64,000 nt of DNA. Origin: Reichenbachiella agarivorans (GTDB lineage: Bacteria > Bacteroidota > Bacteroidia > Cytophagales > Cyclobacteriaceae). This document shows, one piece after another, positions 9,148-18,322 of the stretch (position 1 is its first letter; each line of letters opens with the position of its first letter). Position numbers and translations under genes: made by a program. Under the pieces are notes generated by a model. The model was not told where the DNA came from. It saw nothing but the letters and a program-made list of their open reading frames with translations, and did not search any database. The DNA lies in NCBI RefSeq assembly GCF_025502585.1, contig NZ_CP106679.1:2325501-2389500 (forward strand), in the 5' to 3' direction.

Positions 9148-10056
9148 ATGAAGAGAATCTTTATTATCATCGTCGCTCTCATGATTGAATCAAACTTGAT
9201 GGCGCAACTTGACCCGCTCTACAAACAGTATCATTTTAATCAGCTGATGATCAATCCTGCTTACGCAGGTATCTACAATCGCTTCTCTACGTCATTTATT
9301 ACGGGTCTGCAGTGGGTAGGTTTAGAGGGCGCTCCAGTGACTAATACATTGACCCTGCAATCCGCATTGAAGGATGGTCAGATCGGATTGGGAACAGTGC
9401 TTGTCAATGATCGCTTGGGAATAAACAATAATTTAGAAGCACAGCTTTCTGCATCATACAATCTCAAATTGGGAGATGCAAAGCTTGGGATGGGGATTCA
9501 AGGAGGACTAATTAATTATAGCTATGATCTTTCCAAATTGACTCTGGACTATGTGGATGATGAAAGGCTATATAGTGGTTTAGACAATGTCACACAGCCC
9601 AACTTTGGTGTAGGCTTTATGCTCCTGTCCAAAAAATATTTTGTAGGATTGTCCGTCCCAAGGATATTGGATGTCAAGGTGGAGGATGGTGTCGCCACAA
9701 GCACACGTTATCAAAGGCATTATTACCTAGGAGGTGGATATGTCCATGAAGGATACTTCTCTAACAGTTTCAAATTCAGTGCTATGGGTAGGTATGTAGA
9801 AGGGGGTACCCCCTCATTGGATCTGAGCGTCAGTGCATTTATGGAGGGGTATATTTGGTTTGGTATCAATGCAAGAGACCTAAGATACTATGGATTGTTT
9901 TTTATTTTAGACATGGGAAAGAATTTGAGATTAGGTTACTCTTTTGAATTGCCAACCAATTCTCTTATTCAAAGCAATTATGGTACTCATGAAATCAGTA
10001 TTGCCTTTGACGCGACTCTTGGTAAGGGACAGACTTTAAGAAACAGATATTTTTGA
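9148..10056 (+). CDS. PorP/SprF family type IX secretion membrane protein
   Basis: A 302-residue outer-membrane beta-barrel of the PorP/SprF family. Residues 1-19 are a signal peptide (ending LMAQL). The family hallmark DPLYKQYHFNQLMINPAYAG follows directly. The rest alternates short beta strands and ends LRNRYF. PorP/SprF proteins anchor or help export particular type B T9SS cargoes and are usually encoded next to them, which fits the CHU_C-type gene 4 bases upstream. This supports the view that the operon builds a surface-attached structure. A terminator lies just downstream. Confidence 0.92.
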   Translation: MKRIFIIIVALMIESNLMAQLDPLYKQYHFNQLMINPAYAGIYNRFSTSFITGLQWVGLEGAPVTNTLTLQSALKDGQIGLGTVLVNDRLGINNNLEAQLSASYNLKLGDAKLGMGIQGGLINYSYDLSKLTLDYVDDERLYSGLDNVTQPNFGVGFMLLSKKYFVGLSVPRILDVKVEDGVATSTRYQRHYYLGGGYVHEGYFSNSFKFSAMGRYVEGGTPSLDLSVSAFMEGYIWFGINARDLRYYGLFFILDMGKNLRLGYSFELPTNSLIQSNYGTHEISIAFDATLGKGQTLRNRYF

Positions 10057-10089
10057 TCTCAATCTAATAAATTCAATCCCTGTTTCAGC

Positions 10090-10121
10090 AAGGAGTCAAT
10101 TGTTGGATTGACTCCTTTTTT
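10090..10121 (+). terminator. Terminator of the repeat-protein operon
   Basis: An 11-bp stem (AAGGAGTCAAT with its complement), 6-nt loop and T6 on the plus strand. The opposing histidine-kinase gene ends inside the stem: its TGA stop is at 10098-10096. Confidence 0.85.
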
Positions 10122-12591
10122 CTTTTTTATTATGAATGAGGTACTGGCCTATCATGGTCAATAGGAGTGGCGGATTGAATGGTTTGGAGATAAAGTTATC
10201 AATTTGAGCCTTTTCTATTTTTTTGCACACATTTTCATAGGTGTCTGCCGAAATAGCGATGATGGGTATATTCTTCAGATTGTCACTGTCCAGAGACCGA
10301 ATGGTTTCTGCGGTTTGATAACCATCCATTTCTGGCATTTGGAGATCCAACAAGATCAAGTCATAGTCATGGTCAAAAATGGCCTTCAGAGCTTCTTTGC
10401 CAGAGCGTACAATGTCACAATACATGCCCCATTTTTTGATGAATTGCTGGGTCATCAGTAGGTTGATGTCATTGTCATCGACAATCAGAATGCTCTTGTC
10501 TCGGAGTTGTGGAGTCAAATCCTCAGGATCTATGTCTACGATCTCAGGCATGATCTTTTCTTCTTTGAGTACTAGAGTGAAGAAGAATTTGCTGCCCTGA
10601 CCTAATTCACTTTCGACATAAACTTGACTATCGAAAAGTGTCAAGAGGTGTTTCGTAATAGCCAGACCCAACCCTGTACCCCCAAACTTCCTCGAAGTGT
10701 CCGTATGCGCTTGGGTAAAACTCTCAAAGATCATTTCCTTCTTGTCCTTGGAGATACCAATACCTGTGTCCTCTACTATGAATTGGAGTTTTACCTTTCC
10801 TTTTGATTTGCCTTTGAAGTTGATGAGCAGTCGTACTTCTCCTTTTGGTGTGAACTTGAGTGCATTTCCGATCAGGTTGTTGAGGATCTGCGTGATGCGT
10901 GCGGGATCTCCTTTGAGTGAGGCCGGGATACGATGGTCAATCAGGATGTTGAACGAGATACCATTGTCTGCTGCTTTGATCTCATGAGCATTCCCAATGC
11001 CCTTGGTGAGCTCTCTCAGGTCAAAAGGGATATTTTCTAATTTGATTTTTCCAGCTTCCACCTTGCTGTAGTCCAATATGTCGTTGATCAGGATCAAAAG
11101 ATTCTCTGCCGAAAATTTCAGCGTTTTGAGGTTGTCCATCTGTGATTTTTTTGGATTTTCGGCTAGGAGCAAGTGGATCATACCAATCACCGCATTCATA
11201 GGTGTTCTGATTTCGTGGCTCATCACTGATAGAAATTCAGACTTGACACTGGCAGCTTTTTCTGCTCGTTTGATGGCTTCTTTGAGGATTTTGTTTTTCT
11301 CTTCGATCTTTTCTGTTCTGTTGTCGATGATCTTTTCTAGCTCTTCTTTTTGCCATTCGGAGAGGCTCTCCTTGACTTTTAATTCCTTTATCTCTCGATC
11401 GAGTATGTCTTTCTTTTCCTGCTCATTCAATTTTCTTTTTTGTGTCAACCCGATAGAAAACACCACGACCTCAAACAAAACCCCATATTTGACGAGATAG
11501 GCAGTGGAGGTATTGGGATCCCAAGTGATGCCCTCGATCAGACAAAACACGACCAGTAGAAAAGTGCCTAGTGCGTAATATTTGACTAATGGTAATTTGG
11601 ATTTTCGGATCAGGAATATAAAAGCCATCACTACAAGGGCATTGAAGAGAACCTGATAGCGGATCGTCACGGCAGGTAGTCCTGGTTCTCCTGTGAATAC
11701 AATGTACACAATGATGATCACGGCTAGAAGCGCATTGAGGTACATGTAGGGTTTAAGGATGCGATAGGCTTTTGGGAAGTTTTTTTCAAAGTCTAGAAAA
11801 TTAAACACAAACTGCCAGTAGAATACATGTGTGAGACAGATGGCTGGCATGAAATAGGGGGTGAGCCAAGGAACTGAGGTCAGTACCATTTCTCTCAATA
11901 GGTCGGATAAGAAAAGGTAAGAGAGGGATACAAAAAACAAATACACCGAATAGCTCAAATAAGCCATCTCCTTGGAATTGAAATACAAAAAAAGGTTGTA
12001 CAGTAATATGACCCAAAAGATGCATTGGAAGATCAAGTCCGACAGTTGTTTGTTCACAATTTTGTGATTCCACTTATCAGGAGAGTAGAGTTGCAGTTCG
12101 AACTCTGGATCATGGTGAATCTGCTCTTCTATTCTGATATAAATGTCCATGGTTGATTCTGGACCAATATTGATAGGGATGTAATAGCTTCCCTTTACGA
12201 TTTGTTTTTCTTGCCCCTGATAGAGATAGCCACTTTTGGCGTGATCGATGACATGACCATTTCTGACATAGTATGCATCGATAAAATCATTTTTCCCAAC
12301 ATAGAGGAAATAGAAGCGCACCTTTTCGTCCAGATTGGTTACTGATATTTTGCCCCAATGAGCAGATTGATCATCTAGGTGTTTGTGTTTTTTGGAAAAC
12401 TGCTGCTGATAGATGGGTAACAGTATCTGATCAATGGTCAGTGTACGGCTACTGTCCGAAATGATACTAAGGTGTTGATTGAGAGATAGTTCTTTGGTGA
12501 GTGCTTCTTCTAAATCCATAGGTTTTTGTGCATAGGATGATAAAGATATCCCTAGCCAAAAAGCAAAAAATATGAAAAAATGCCGACTCAT
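10096..12591 (-). CDS. 7TMR-DISM hybrid sensor histidine kinase
   Basis: An 831-residue inner-membrane hybrid kinase. In order: signal peptide (1-21), periplasmic 7TMR-DISMED2-type sensor domain (about 35-170), seven-helix 7TMR-DISM membrane region (about 180-385), coiled coil (390-450), HisKA with phospho-acceptor His near 459 (MSHEIRTPMN), HATPase with N box (NLIGNALKF) and G boxes (DTGIGIS, GGTGLGL), and a receiver domain with acceptor Asp near 748 (LLDLQMPEMDG). DISMED2 domains are thought to bind carbohydrates or related ligands; the actual ligand is unknown. No separate response regulator is adjacent. It is convergent with the sprF-like gene and its stop lies in that gene's terminator. 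Confidence 0.93.
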   Translation of the reverse strand: MSRHFFIFFAFWLGISLSSYAQKPMDLEEALTKELSLNQHLSIISDSSRTLTIDQILLPIYQQQFSKKHKHLDDQSAHWGKISVTNLDEKVRFYFLYVGKNDFIDAYYVRNGHVIDHAKSGYLYQGQEKQIVKGSYYIPINIGPESTMDIYIRIEEQIHHDPEFELQLYSPDKWNHKIVNKQLSDLIFQCIFWVILLYNLFLYFNSKEMAYLSYSVYLFFVSLSYLFLSDLLREMVLTSVPWLTPYFMPAICLTHVFYWQFVFNFLDFEKNFPKAYRILKPYMYLNALLAVIIIVYIVFTGEPGLPAVTIRYQVLFNALVVMAFIFLIRKSKLPLVKYYALGTFLLVVFCLIEGITWDPNTSTAYLVKYGVLFEVVVFSIGLTQKRKLNEQEKKDILDREIKELKVKESLSEWQKEELEKIIDNRTEKIEEKNKILKEAIKRAEKAASVKSEFLSVMSHEIRTPMNAVIGMIHLLLAENPKKSQMDNLKTLKFSAENLLILINDILDYSKVEAGKIKLENIPFDLRELTKGIGNAHEIKAADNGISFNILIDHRIPASLKGDPARITQILNNLIGNALKFTPKGEVRLLINFKGKSKGKVKLQFIVEDTGIGISKDKKEMIFESFTQAHTDTSRKFGGTGLGLAITKHLLTLFDSQVYVESELGQGSKFFFTLVLKEEKIMPEIVDIDPEDLTPQLRDKSILIVDDNDINLLMTQQFIKKWGMYCDIVRSGKEALKAIFDHDYDLILLDLQMPEMDGYQTAETIRSLDSDNLKNIPIIAISADTYENVCKKIEKAQIDNFISKPFNPPLLLTMIGQYLIHNKKEKRSQSNN

Positions 12592-12702
12592 TAATTTTTC
12601 TCAATTGTAATACGCTGCGATAAGATAGCTATTTTAATACATATCAGGGATTGCGTCTGTATAATTATGTACATATATTAGCTGAAAAACACCTAATATC
12701 GT

Positions 12703-13191
12703 ATGAAACGGTTTGCCTTCCTGTTCTTAATGCTTTTATTTCCTGTTTTAGTACAAAATGCTTTTGCTCAAGAAGGCTGGAAGGAGTACAGTTGGGATTA
12801 CTACAATATTGAATTTGAACTGCCTGTCGATTTCGAAGTGACAACCAATACAGAGGTCGCATTGGAAGCAGTCGGGGACGGGATCAGATTTGCGCTTTAT
12901 CCATTTGACAAAAAAGACATGGATACGTCAGAGTTGCCAGCCTTTATCGTCAACCTTGCAGAGACTGAGCTCAACCTGAGTGAGATAGATGATTTGCAAC
13001 TCATGGAGATCGAAGGGATGTCTGCAGGATACATCTCAGGACAAAAGGATGGCCTCATGTACCTTGTATTGGGACTGATGGATCCTGAGTCCAATTATAA
13101 TTTTTATGCTTTTGTGGCCTTTGAAGAGGACAAGGCAGGCGTGATCGAAGATGCCATGGGTGTGTTTGAAAGCTTTAGTAAAATCGATTAG
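12703..13191 (+). CDS. Exported protein of unknown function
   Basis: A 162-residue protein with a clear signal peptide (residues 1-22, ending AFAQ). The mature part begins GWKEYSWDYYNIEFELPVDFEV, a beta-rich start seen in many small exported Bacteroidota proteins, and has many acidic residues. No family recognised and no catalytic motif seen. It is divergent from the sensor kinase (111 bases apart) and followed 47 bases later by the CPBP-like gene on the same strand. Residues 30-160 could be a PsbP/MOG1-like fold, but that is only an impression. Confidence 0.75.
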   Translation: MKRFAFLFLMLLFPVLVQNAFAQEGWKEYSWDYYNIEFELPVDFEVTTNTEVALEAVGDGIRFALYPFDKKDMDTSELPAFIVNLAETELNLSEIDDLQLMEIEGMSAGYISGQKDGLMYLVLGLMDPESNYNFYAFVAFEEDKAGVIEDAMGVFESFSKID

Positions 13192-13238
13192 GGATAGTTG
13201 TTTGTTTCTCATCCAAACTTTACTGGTTCTGATATACC

Positions 13239-14228
13239 ATGTTTCAATACATTGGGTCATCTTCTTCTCCTTGGATGAATAAGTTGCTGCATTATTTCAA
13301 ACGCTACATCGGCGAGTATTTTCATCCGAAACTCTACCTCACAACCCTTTTGTTTTTGGTGGCTTGTCTGGCATTCAATTTCTTAGTTGATTTTGAGAAT
13401 ACTTATGTTGATCACTATTATGGTTCGTCGTTTCGGTGGCTGCTGTATTTTGGGATGATGGCATTTCCTTTCTTGTTTGTCTGTGGTTTGCTCTACGTGT
13501 TTGATATCAACAGGACTTGGGTGTATTCTCGGGAGTTTTGGTTGTTGTTTTTCGTGGGGTTTGTGGTGATCTCGTTGGAGCGATCATTTACTTACCACGA
13601 TGGATTGTTGGCAGAATTGGACTATGTGGACCGCAAATTTGTACGTCGCTTGATTGCCAAATTCAAGCCTATATTTATTACCCTATTTTCTTTATTGGTG
13701 TTTTATTATTGTTATGAGAGGCCAAGGGATCAGAACCGATCGTGGTACGGACTCCATATCAAAGCGTTTGATTTCAAACCTTATGCATTTTTGATATTGC
13801 TTGTGTTTTTGGGGATTGGGGTAGCCTCTTTTTTAGGTGATTTGACACAGTACTATCCTCGGTACCTCAAGGTAGGAGGGATCAATTTTGCTGGAAAACA
13901 TGAGTTGTCTGCATGGGTACCTATGGTGACTTATGAGATGGTATATGGACTTTCGTTTTTGGGCGTTGAATTCTTTTTTAGAGGTTTTTTGGTGATTGGG
14001 TTTGCAAGAGTACTGGGAGGGTATACCGTGTTGGCTATGGTAGGACCGTACATGTTTTTGCATTTTGGTAAGCCCATCACAGAATGTGTTTCGTCGATAT
14101 TTGGAGGCTATTTGATAGGAATATTAGCCTACTATTCTAGACACATCTGGGGAGGTGTGATTCTGCATGTGTCCTTGGCTTGGTTCATGGAGTTTTTCGC
14201 ATGGCTACAGAAGCTTTATAATGACTGA
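13239..14228 (+). CDS. CPBP-family intramembrane protease-like protein
   Basis: A 329-residue multi-pass membrane protein. The C-terminal third looks like a CPBP (CAAX protease and bacteriocin-processing, Abi) domain: motif 1 region GVEFFFRGFL, motif 2 region FLHFGKP, and motif 3 region HVSLAWFME. The first glutamate of the usual EExxxR motif is Val here, so catalytic activity is uncertain. Hydrophobic segments occur near residues 28-47, 65-87, 95-112, 135-155 and through the C-terminal part. ATG 13239 is the longest start; ATG 13275 (MNKLLHYFKRY) gives a more usual N terminus. Role unknown. Confidence 0.75.
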   Translation: MFQYIGSSSSPWMNKLLHYFKRYIGEYFHPKLYLTTLLFLVACLAFNFLVDFENTYVDHYYGSSFRWLLYFGMMAFPFLFVCGLLYVFDINRTWVYSREFWLLFFVGFVVISLERSFTYHDGLLAELDYVDRKFVRRLIAKFKPIFITLFSLLVFYYCYERPRDQNRSWYGLHIKAFDFKPYAFLILLVFLGIGVASFLGDLTQYYPRYLKVGGINFAGKHELSAWVPMVTYEMVYGLSFLGVEFFFRGFLVIGFARVLGGYTVLAMVGPYMFLHFGKPITECVSSIFGGYLIGILAYYSRHIWGGVILHVSLAWFMEFFAWLQKLYND

Positions 14229-14314
14229 GTATCTTGGCTAGCATGCAGTAAGGGGAGGTGAGAGGATCGCCGTGAACACTTACGACAGTCCTCTCTACTA
14301 GACACAGTGTTTTC

Positions 14315-15616
14315 TTACATGATATGATCGTGCCTATGGCTATGGTGACTAAATATTCCTTTAACTGTATAGTCAAACTTCATGATACTCTCGTTGTGGT
14401 GGTCAGCTAGTGCATAATGCTCGTAAAGGGTTTTTACTCCATTGTCATTTATGATTTGAGCAAAAATACCATAATCACCGCCGTTATCAGTTGCAGGATT
14501 ATTAGGTATTCGTGTAATTGTATGAATGTGGTTGTAATCTGCAATTGTTCCAGAATTAGCGCCTGTAGAACCTTCTGTATTGAATTCGACCCATAGATAC
14601 GGATTGTATATTCTATAGTAGAACTCGGATGTTGCAGTGGGTGTTGTCTCTGAGTCGTTGATCCAAACCAAATAAGTATCATCTATATGAATCATTATGT
14701 CTGCCCACCAAACATCAGCAAAATTGGTAGATAAATTGTAAACATATTCTTTCATCACTAGGAGTAAATTTGCTTGTACTGTAGCGGACATGTCAGAATA
14801 TTTTAAACCTGTTTCAAATCCAGAATAATCATAAGTACCTCTGTAAGGGTCTACATCACCATTCATATCTGCAGGACCTACTTCTAAAGAATGTGAAGCA
14901 GAAGTAGAAGAAACCGTTGTGAGTTCTGTACTAGAAAAGCTATTATAAAGGGTTAGGGCTAGGTCTCTTTCATCAGAAAAAATGTCGAAAGCTTCGCCAT
15001 TATAGGTTTCGGCTGCTGGTTCACCACCCAAAAATGCTGGGACAATTGAAACATTGTCTCCGTGGACTAAAAAGTTGACTACACAATGGTGTCCATCCAA
15101 CTGAAAGCCCCAAGAACCACTTGTCTCTGGATCTCCAAACATATCAATTAAGTAATAATCTGGACTCCAAACATTGCTCATAATATCATTTAACCAGCCC
15201 TCTGATAACTCTGTGATCTCATAGACTTTTTGATAACCTTCAGCACTTAAAAATAGTTGTAATATGCCTTTGAATGCCTTCAATTGCGAATCACTCAGGT
15301 CGCCGTAGGTTATTCCATCTCGGTTGTTATTGTTTGCAGGTGTGTTATGCCACAAATAAAATCTTTCATCATCTAAACAGACAGAACCTATAGACAATAA
15401 TGTCGAGGACAAGGAGTTTCTAAAATCCACCATGGCTTGACGCATAGTTTCAATTTCAGTATTTGTAGATTGACTGGCTGTGGCAGTAGTTGTACAGTCT
15501 GTTGTTACCGTGGTATCATCATTCCCATCAACTGTGGTGTCATCATTACTCTTACAAGCCGATAATATTATTAGGAGTGATGTTAGTGCTATTAAACTCA
15601 GTTTTTGGATTTTCAT
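14315..15616 (-). CDS. DUF3500 domain lipoprotein
   Basis: A 433-residue lipoprotein: signal peptide with lipobox (LLIILSAC, Cys 21), then an Asp/Thr-rich linker, then a DUF3500 domain over most of the protein. Family-like stretches are FRNSLSSTLLSIG, LDDERFYLWHNTPA, WGFQLDGHHCVVNFLVHGD and PAFLGGEPAAET. The extreme C terminus is histidine-rich (HHSHRHDHIM) and the paired His of GHHC is conserved in the family, suggesting metal binding. DUF3500 function is unknown. It is followed by the convergent CPBP-like gene 86 bases away. Confidence 0.85.
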   Translation of the reverse strand: MKIQKLSLIALTSLLIILSACKSNDDTTVDGNDDTTVTTDCTTTATASQSTNTEIETMRQAMVDFRNSLSSTLLSIGSVCLDDERFYLWHNTPANNNNRDGITYGDLSDSQLKAFKGILQLFLSAEGYQKVYEITELSEGWLNDIMSNVWSPDYYLIDMFGDPETSGSWGFQLDGHHCVVNFLVHGDNVSIVPAFLGGEPAAETYNGEAFDIFSDERDLALTLYNSFSSTELTTVSSTSASHSLEVGPADMNGDVDPYRGTYDYSGFETGLKYSDMSATVQANLLLVMKEYVYNLSTNFADVWWADIMIHIDDTYLVWINDSETTPTATSEFYYRIYNPYLWVEFNTEGSTGANSGTIADYNHIHTITRIPNNPATDNGGDYGIFAQIINDNGVKTLYEHYALADHHNESIMKFDYTVKGIFSHHSHRHDHIM

Positions 15617-16211
15617 TTTGTTATTAGTTGTGTTTATTAATCTTAGACGCTATTTGTAAAATGATCCCTCGTTTTAAAGTATATCCTTTTTTTGAATAAC
15701 CATCACTAGATTTAAAAAGTGACTAAAACCAAAGGAGCTTTTACGATATGTTCTTGCAAAAACTGGAGTGTCTCGCTACTAGGAATATTGAAAAATATGT
15801 ATATCACCTCTGCAAACTAAGACTTGACCGTACAACAATTAGCTATTAAATTTAGAGGTAGTTCCCACTACTCCCGCCAAGTTTTTTCTGGTGTCAATAC
15901 ATTCAGCTCTACCTCGAACTTGCCAATAGCACATCCTCAATAGTTGTTGCTCCTCTACAGTTATAGCTTCTTGCTATTGTGCTATCCCTGCTCAAGTGTA
16001 ATTGCTAAGTATGATTTGATTTTTTTGACGGGCAAACACTACAGTCTGTGGAAAATCTCCAACACTGCATCCACAGTGTTCAAAACCATATAGTGCTCAA
16101 ATATGCGTTGGTGAGTAATTGAGAGCTTATTTTTCCCGAAAGCCCACTTTGGTATCAATTTCTCAATAGGGCAGATACATTCACTAATATGTTTAACGAA
16201 ACAGAAGAAAA
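15617..16211. other. 595-bp intergenic region, no gene found
   Basis: Between two divergent lipoprotein genes. No intact open frame. A minus-strand reading between about 15960 and 15700 shows short protein-like pieces broken by stops, which could be a decayed gene, but I do not recognise it. No strong hairpins, no tRNA, no clear promoter match. Confidence 0.4.
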
Positions 16212-16625
16212 ATGAAGAATTTAAAAGTAAACCATATTGTACTAAGCGTGTTGGCCTTGTTTTTGGTCTTTGGATTTACCTCTTGCAAAGATGAGTCAGA
16301 GCTAGAAGTCAAGCTATTTATCCAAGGGACTTGGCAGGCTACCTCAGTTACTGGCGAAATCAGTGATGATGAAGGAGACGGCGTGTCAGGTACGGAGGGA
16401 GATCCAGATTGGTCTATTACCTTCAATGATGACACCTATACAGTAGAAGGTGACGCTGTGATTGATAGTGATGGTACCTATACCGTAGAGGGCGATGATA
16501 TTACCTTGAAGCCTGATAACGGAATAGAGACTACTTGGAAAGTCAAAGACATCAGTTTGGATTACATGAGAGCGACCTACGAATCAGGCTCTGCTTCCGT
16601 TGAGATAGAATTTGACAAGGACTAA
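16212..16625 (+). CDS. Lipocalin-like lipoprotein
   Basis: A 137-residue lipoprotein: signal peptide with lipobox FTSC (Cys 25), then a small beta-rich domain. The start of the domain (LFIQGTWQATSVTGE), the repeated TYTVEGD strands and the C-terminal Y..GSASVEIEFDKD follow the pattern of lipocalin-like (DUF4923/lipocalin_4 type) Bacteroidota lipoproteins. The ligand is unknown. The middle is strongly acidic (DDEGDGVSGTEGD). Probably transcribed alone: 595 bases upstream are empty and a terminator follows. Confidence 0.75.
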   Translation: MKNLKVNHIVLSVLALFLVFGFTSCKDESELEVKLFIQGTWQATSVTGEISDDEGDGVSGTEGDPDWSITFNDDTYTVEGDAVIDSDGTYTVEGDDITLKPDNGIETTWKVKDISLDYMRATYESGSASVEIEFDKD

Positions 16626-16710
16626 TTCGCACGTAGTAATTCAGGAGTAAAGAGGACAAAGACTAAAAGTATATCATTGGATTTGGACTATTGTTTGCTC
16701 CCTACAATGA

Positions 16711-16748
16711 AAAAAGCGTCAGGAGGATATCCTGACGCTTTTGCATTT
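16711..16748. terminator. Bidirectional terminator between lipoprotein gene and mdh
   Basis: A stem of AAAAGCGTCAGGA and its complement closed by a short loop, with T-runs on both strands (six T on the minus strand for mdh). It lies between convergent stops at 16625 and 16768. Confidence 0.88.
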
Positions 16749-16767
16749 TTTCAAATTGTCGAAACGA

Positions 16768-17694
16768 TTAGAGTTCTAACGCGTCGTTCATTTTTCTTAC
16801 GGCATCAGCACTTGCTTCGAACTTGGCCTTTTCTTCGTCGTTGAGTTTAAAGTCGATGACTTTTTCCCATCCGTCTTTGCCGACGATGACAGGTACGCCT
16901 ACACAGATGTCGTTTTGTCCGTACTCACCTTCTAGGTAGACAGATGCGGTCATCAATTTCTTTTGGTCTCTGACGATGGCTTCTACCATCGCTGCACCTG
17001 CTGCTCCTGGAGCATACCATGCAGAAGTACCCAACAGGCCTGTCAATGTAGCACCACCTACCATCGTAGCTTTAGATACTTCCTCCAGCTTTTCAGCAGA
17101 TAGGTAGTTCGTCACGGGTGTAGAGTTGTATGTCGCCAATCTGGTCAATGGAATCATGGTGGTATCACCATGTCCGCCGATCACGACACCTTGGATATCA
17201 TTGGGATTACAATCTAGTGCTTCAGACAGTCTGTATCTGAATCTTGCACTGTCGAGCATACCGCCCATGCCGATTACTCTGTTTTTTGGAAGACCGCTTG
17301 ACTTGGCAGACAAGTAAGTCATCGTATCCATAGGGTTAGAGATCACGATCAAAATCGCATCTGGAGAATGTTTGATCAAGTTTTCTGTTACGTTTTTGAC
17401 GATACCAGCATTGGTTCCGATCAACTCTTCTCTGGTCATACCTGGTTTTCTAGGGATACCAGATGTGATTACTACCACTTTAGAGCCTGCAGTTTTGCTG
17501 TAGTCTCCTGTAGTGCCAGTTATTTTGGTGTTGAATCCGTTCAAGGTTGCGCACTGGTTTAGATCCATGGCCTTGCCTTCAGCAAATCCTTCTTTGATGT
17601 CGAGAAGTACTACTTCGTCCGCCAATTCTTTCATGGCACAGTATTCAGCTACGCTAGCACCTACGTTACCAGCTCCTACTACGGTTACTTTCAT
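16768..17694 (-). CDS. mdh: Malate dehydrogenase
   Basis: Oxidises malate to oxaloacetate with NAD in the TCA cycle; cytoplasmic. The 308-residue protein is of the lactate-dehydrogenase-like type. The Rossmann motif GAGNVG is at residues 7-12 and Asp in VVLLDI ends strand 2 as in NAD-specific members. The mobile loop has GIPRKPGMTREEL with the substrate-binding arginines. NPMD and the catalytic GGHGDTTMIP histidine (near 175) are present. Length matches the family. It ends at a shared terminator; TACTTTCG at 17745-17738 on the minus strand is a near match to the -7 box. Confidence 0.97.
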   Translation of the reverse strand: MKVTVVGAGNVGASVAEYCAMKELADEVVLLDIKEGFAEGKAMDLNQCATLNGFNTKITGTTGDYSKTAGSKVVVITSGIPRKPGMTREELIGTNAGIVKNVTENLIKHSPDAILIVISNPMDTMTYLSAKSSGLPKNRVIGMGGMLDSARFRYRLSEALDCNPNDIQGVVIGGHGDTTMIPLTRLATYNSTPVTNYLSAEKLEEVSKATMVGGATLTGLLGTSAWYAPGAAGAAMVEAIVRDQKKLMTASVYLEGEYGQNDICVGVPVIVGKDGWEKVIDFKLNDEEKAKFEASADAVRKMNDALEL

Positions 17695-17797
17695 TTTGAT
17701 ATTGATTTAAAATTTCAGAATATATTTGATGCCCTCACGGCGAAAGTAGTTAAAAAAAGACCTAATACGCCAAGGAATCAGCCATTATTGACAAAAA

Positions 17798-18322
17798 TCA
17801 TGCGTTATTGTCATATACTCTGCCTAGTTGGAAAAATCCAAAATTGGATTTATATTCTTTGAAGACATTTTTGGTGTACTGATTGTAGAGCTCTGCAAAG
17901 GCGTACATCACCTTGGCTTTGATTTCTGGGTGGTTTTCCATGATGTCGAGTAGATTGATCTGTGGGATGACATACAGCTCGGCAGACTCGCTCACGACTA
18001 GGGCATTGTAGATGCGCTTGGCGCCATCCAAGAAGGCATTGTCTCCAAACAAATCGCCACCTTCTACCAGTGATAGCTCCTCCATGTTGTCTTTGATGTT
18101 GATAGACAGAGATACCCTTCCTTTTTTGACCAAGTACAAGGCGTGACTAGGATCACCATTGAAGAAGACCACTTCGTTTTGTTTGTATTTGCGCAAGTAC
18201 ATGCAGGGTATAAACAATGAAAGTTCGTCCTCGGTTAGTGTTTCGAAATGTTTGATATAAGAAAGAAATTTGAAGAGTTTTTGTTCTTCGGGACTATACC
18301 TTTTCTTAAAGGGATTATACAT
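17798..18322 (-). CDS. Cyclic nucleotide-binding domain protein without HTH
   Basis: A 174-residue cytoplasmic protein with one cAMP-binding/CRP-like beta-roll (about residues 28-140: FFNGDPSHALYLVKKGRVSLSI, GDLFGDNAFLDG). The PBC arginine position reads AKRIYNALV, so nucleotide binding is possible but not certain. Unlike Crp/Fnr regulators there is no C-terminal helix-turn-helix; the end is a short helix. It overlaps the end of tilS by 8 bases and is probably translationally coupled to it. Role unknown; a sensor or scaffold rather than a DNA-binding regulator is likely. Confidence 0.82.
   Translation of the reverse strand: MYNPFKKRYSPEEQKLFKFLSYIKHFETLTEDELSLFIPCMYLRKYKQNEVVFFNGDPSHALYLVKKGRVSLSINIKDNMEELSLVEGGDLFGDNAFLDGAKRIYNALVVSESAELYVIPQINLLDIMENHPEIKAKVMYAFAELYNQYTKNVFKEYKSNFGFFQLGRVYDNNA

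Noticed and set aside
10138-11500. Plus-strand frames opposite the sensor kinase
   Set aside because: They are antisense shadows of a clear kinase gene.
15700-15960. Minus-strand pseudogene
   Set aside because: Only short protein-like pieces interrupted by stops; no family recognised, so I do not list it.
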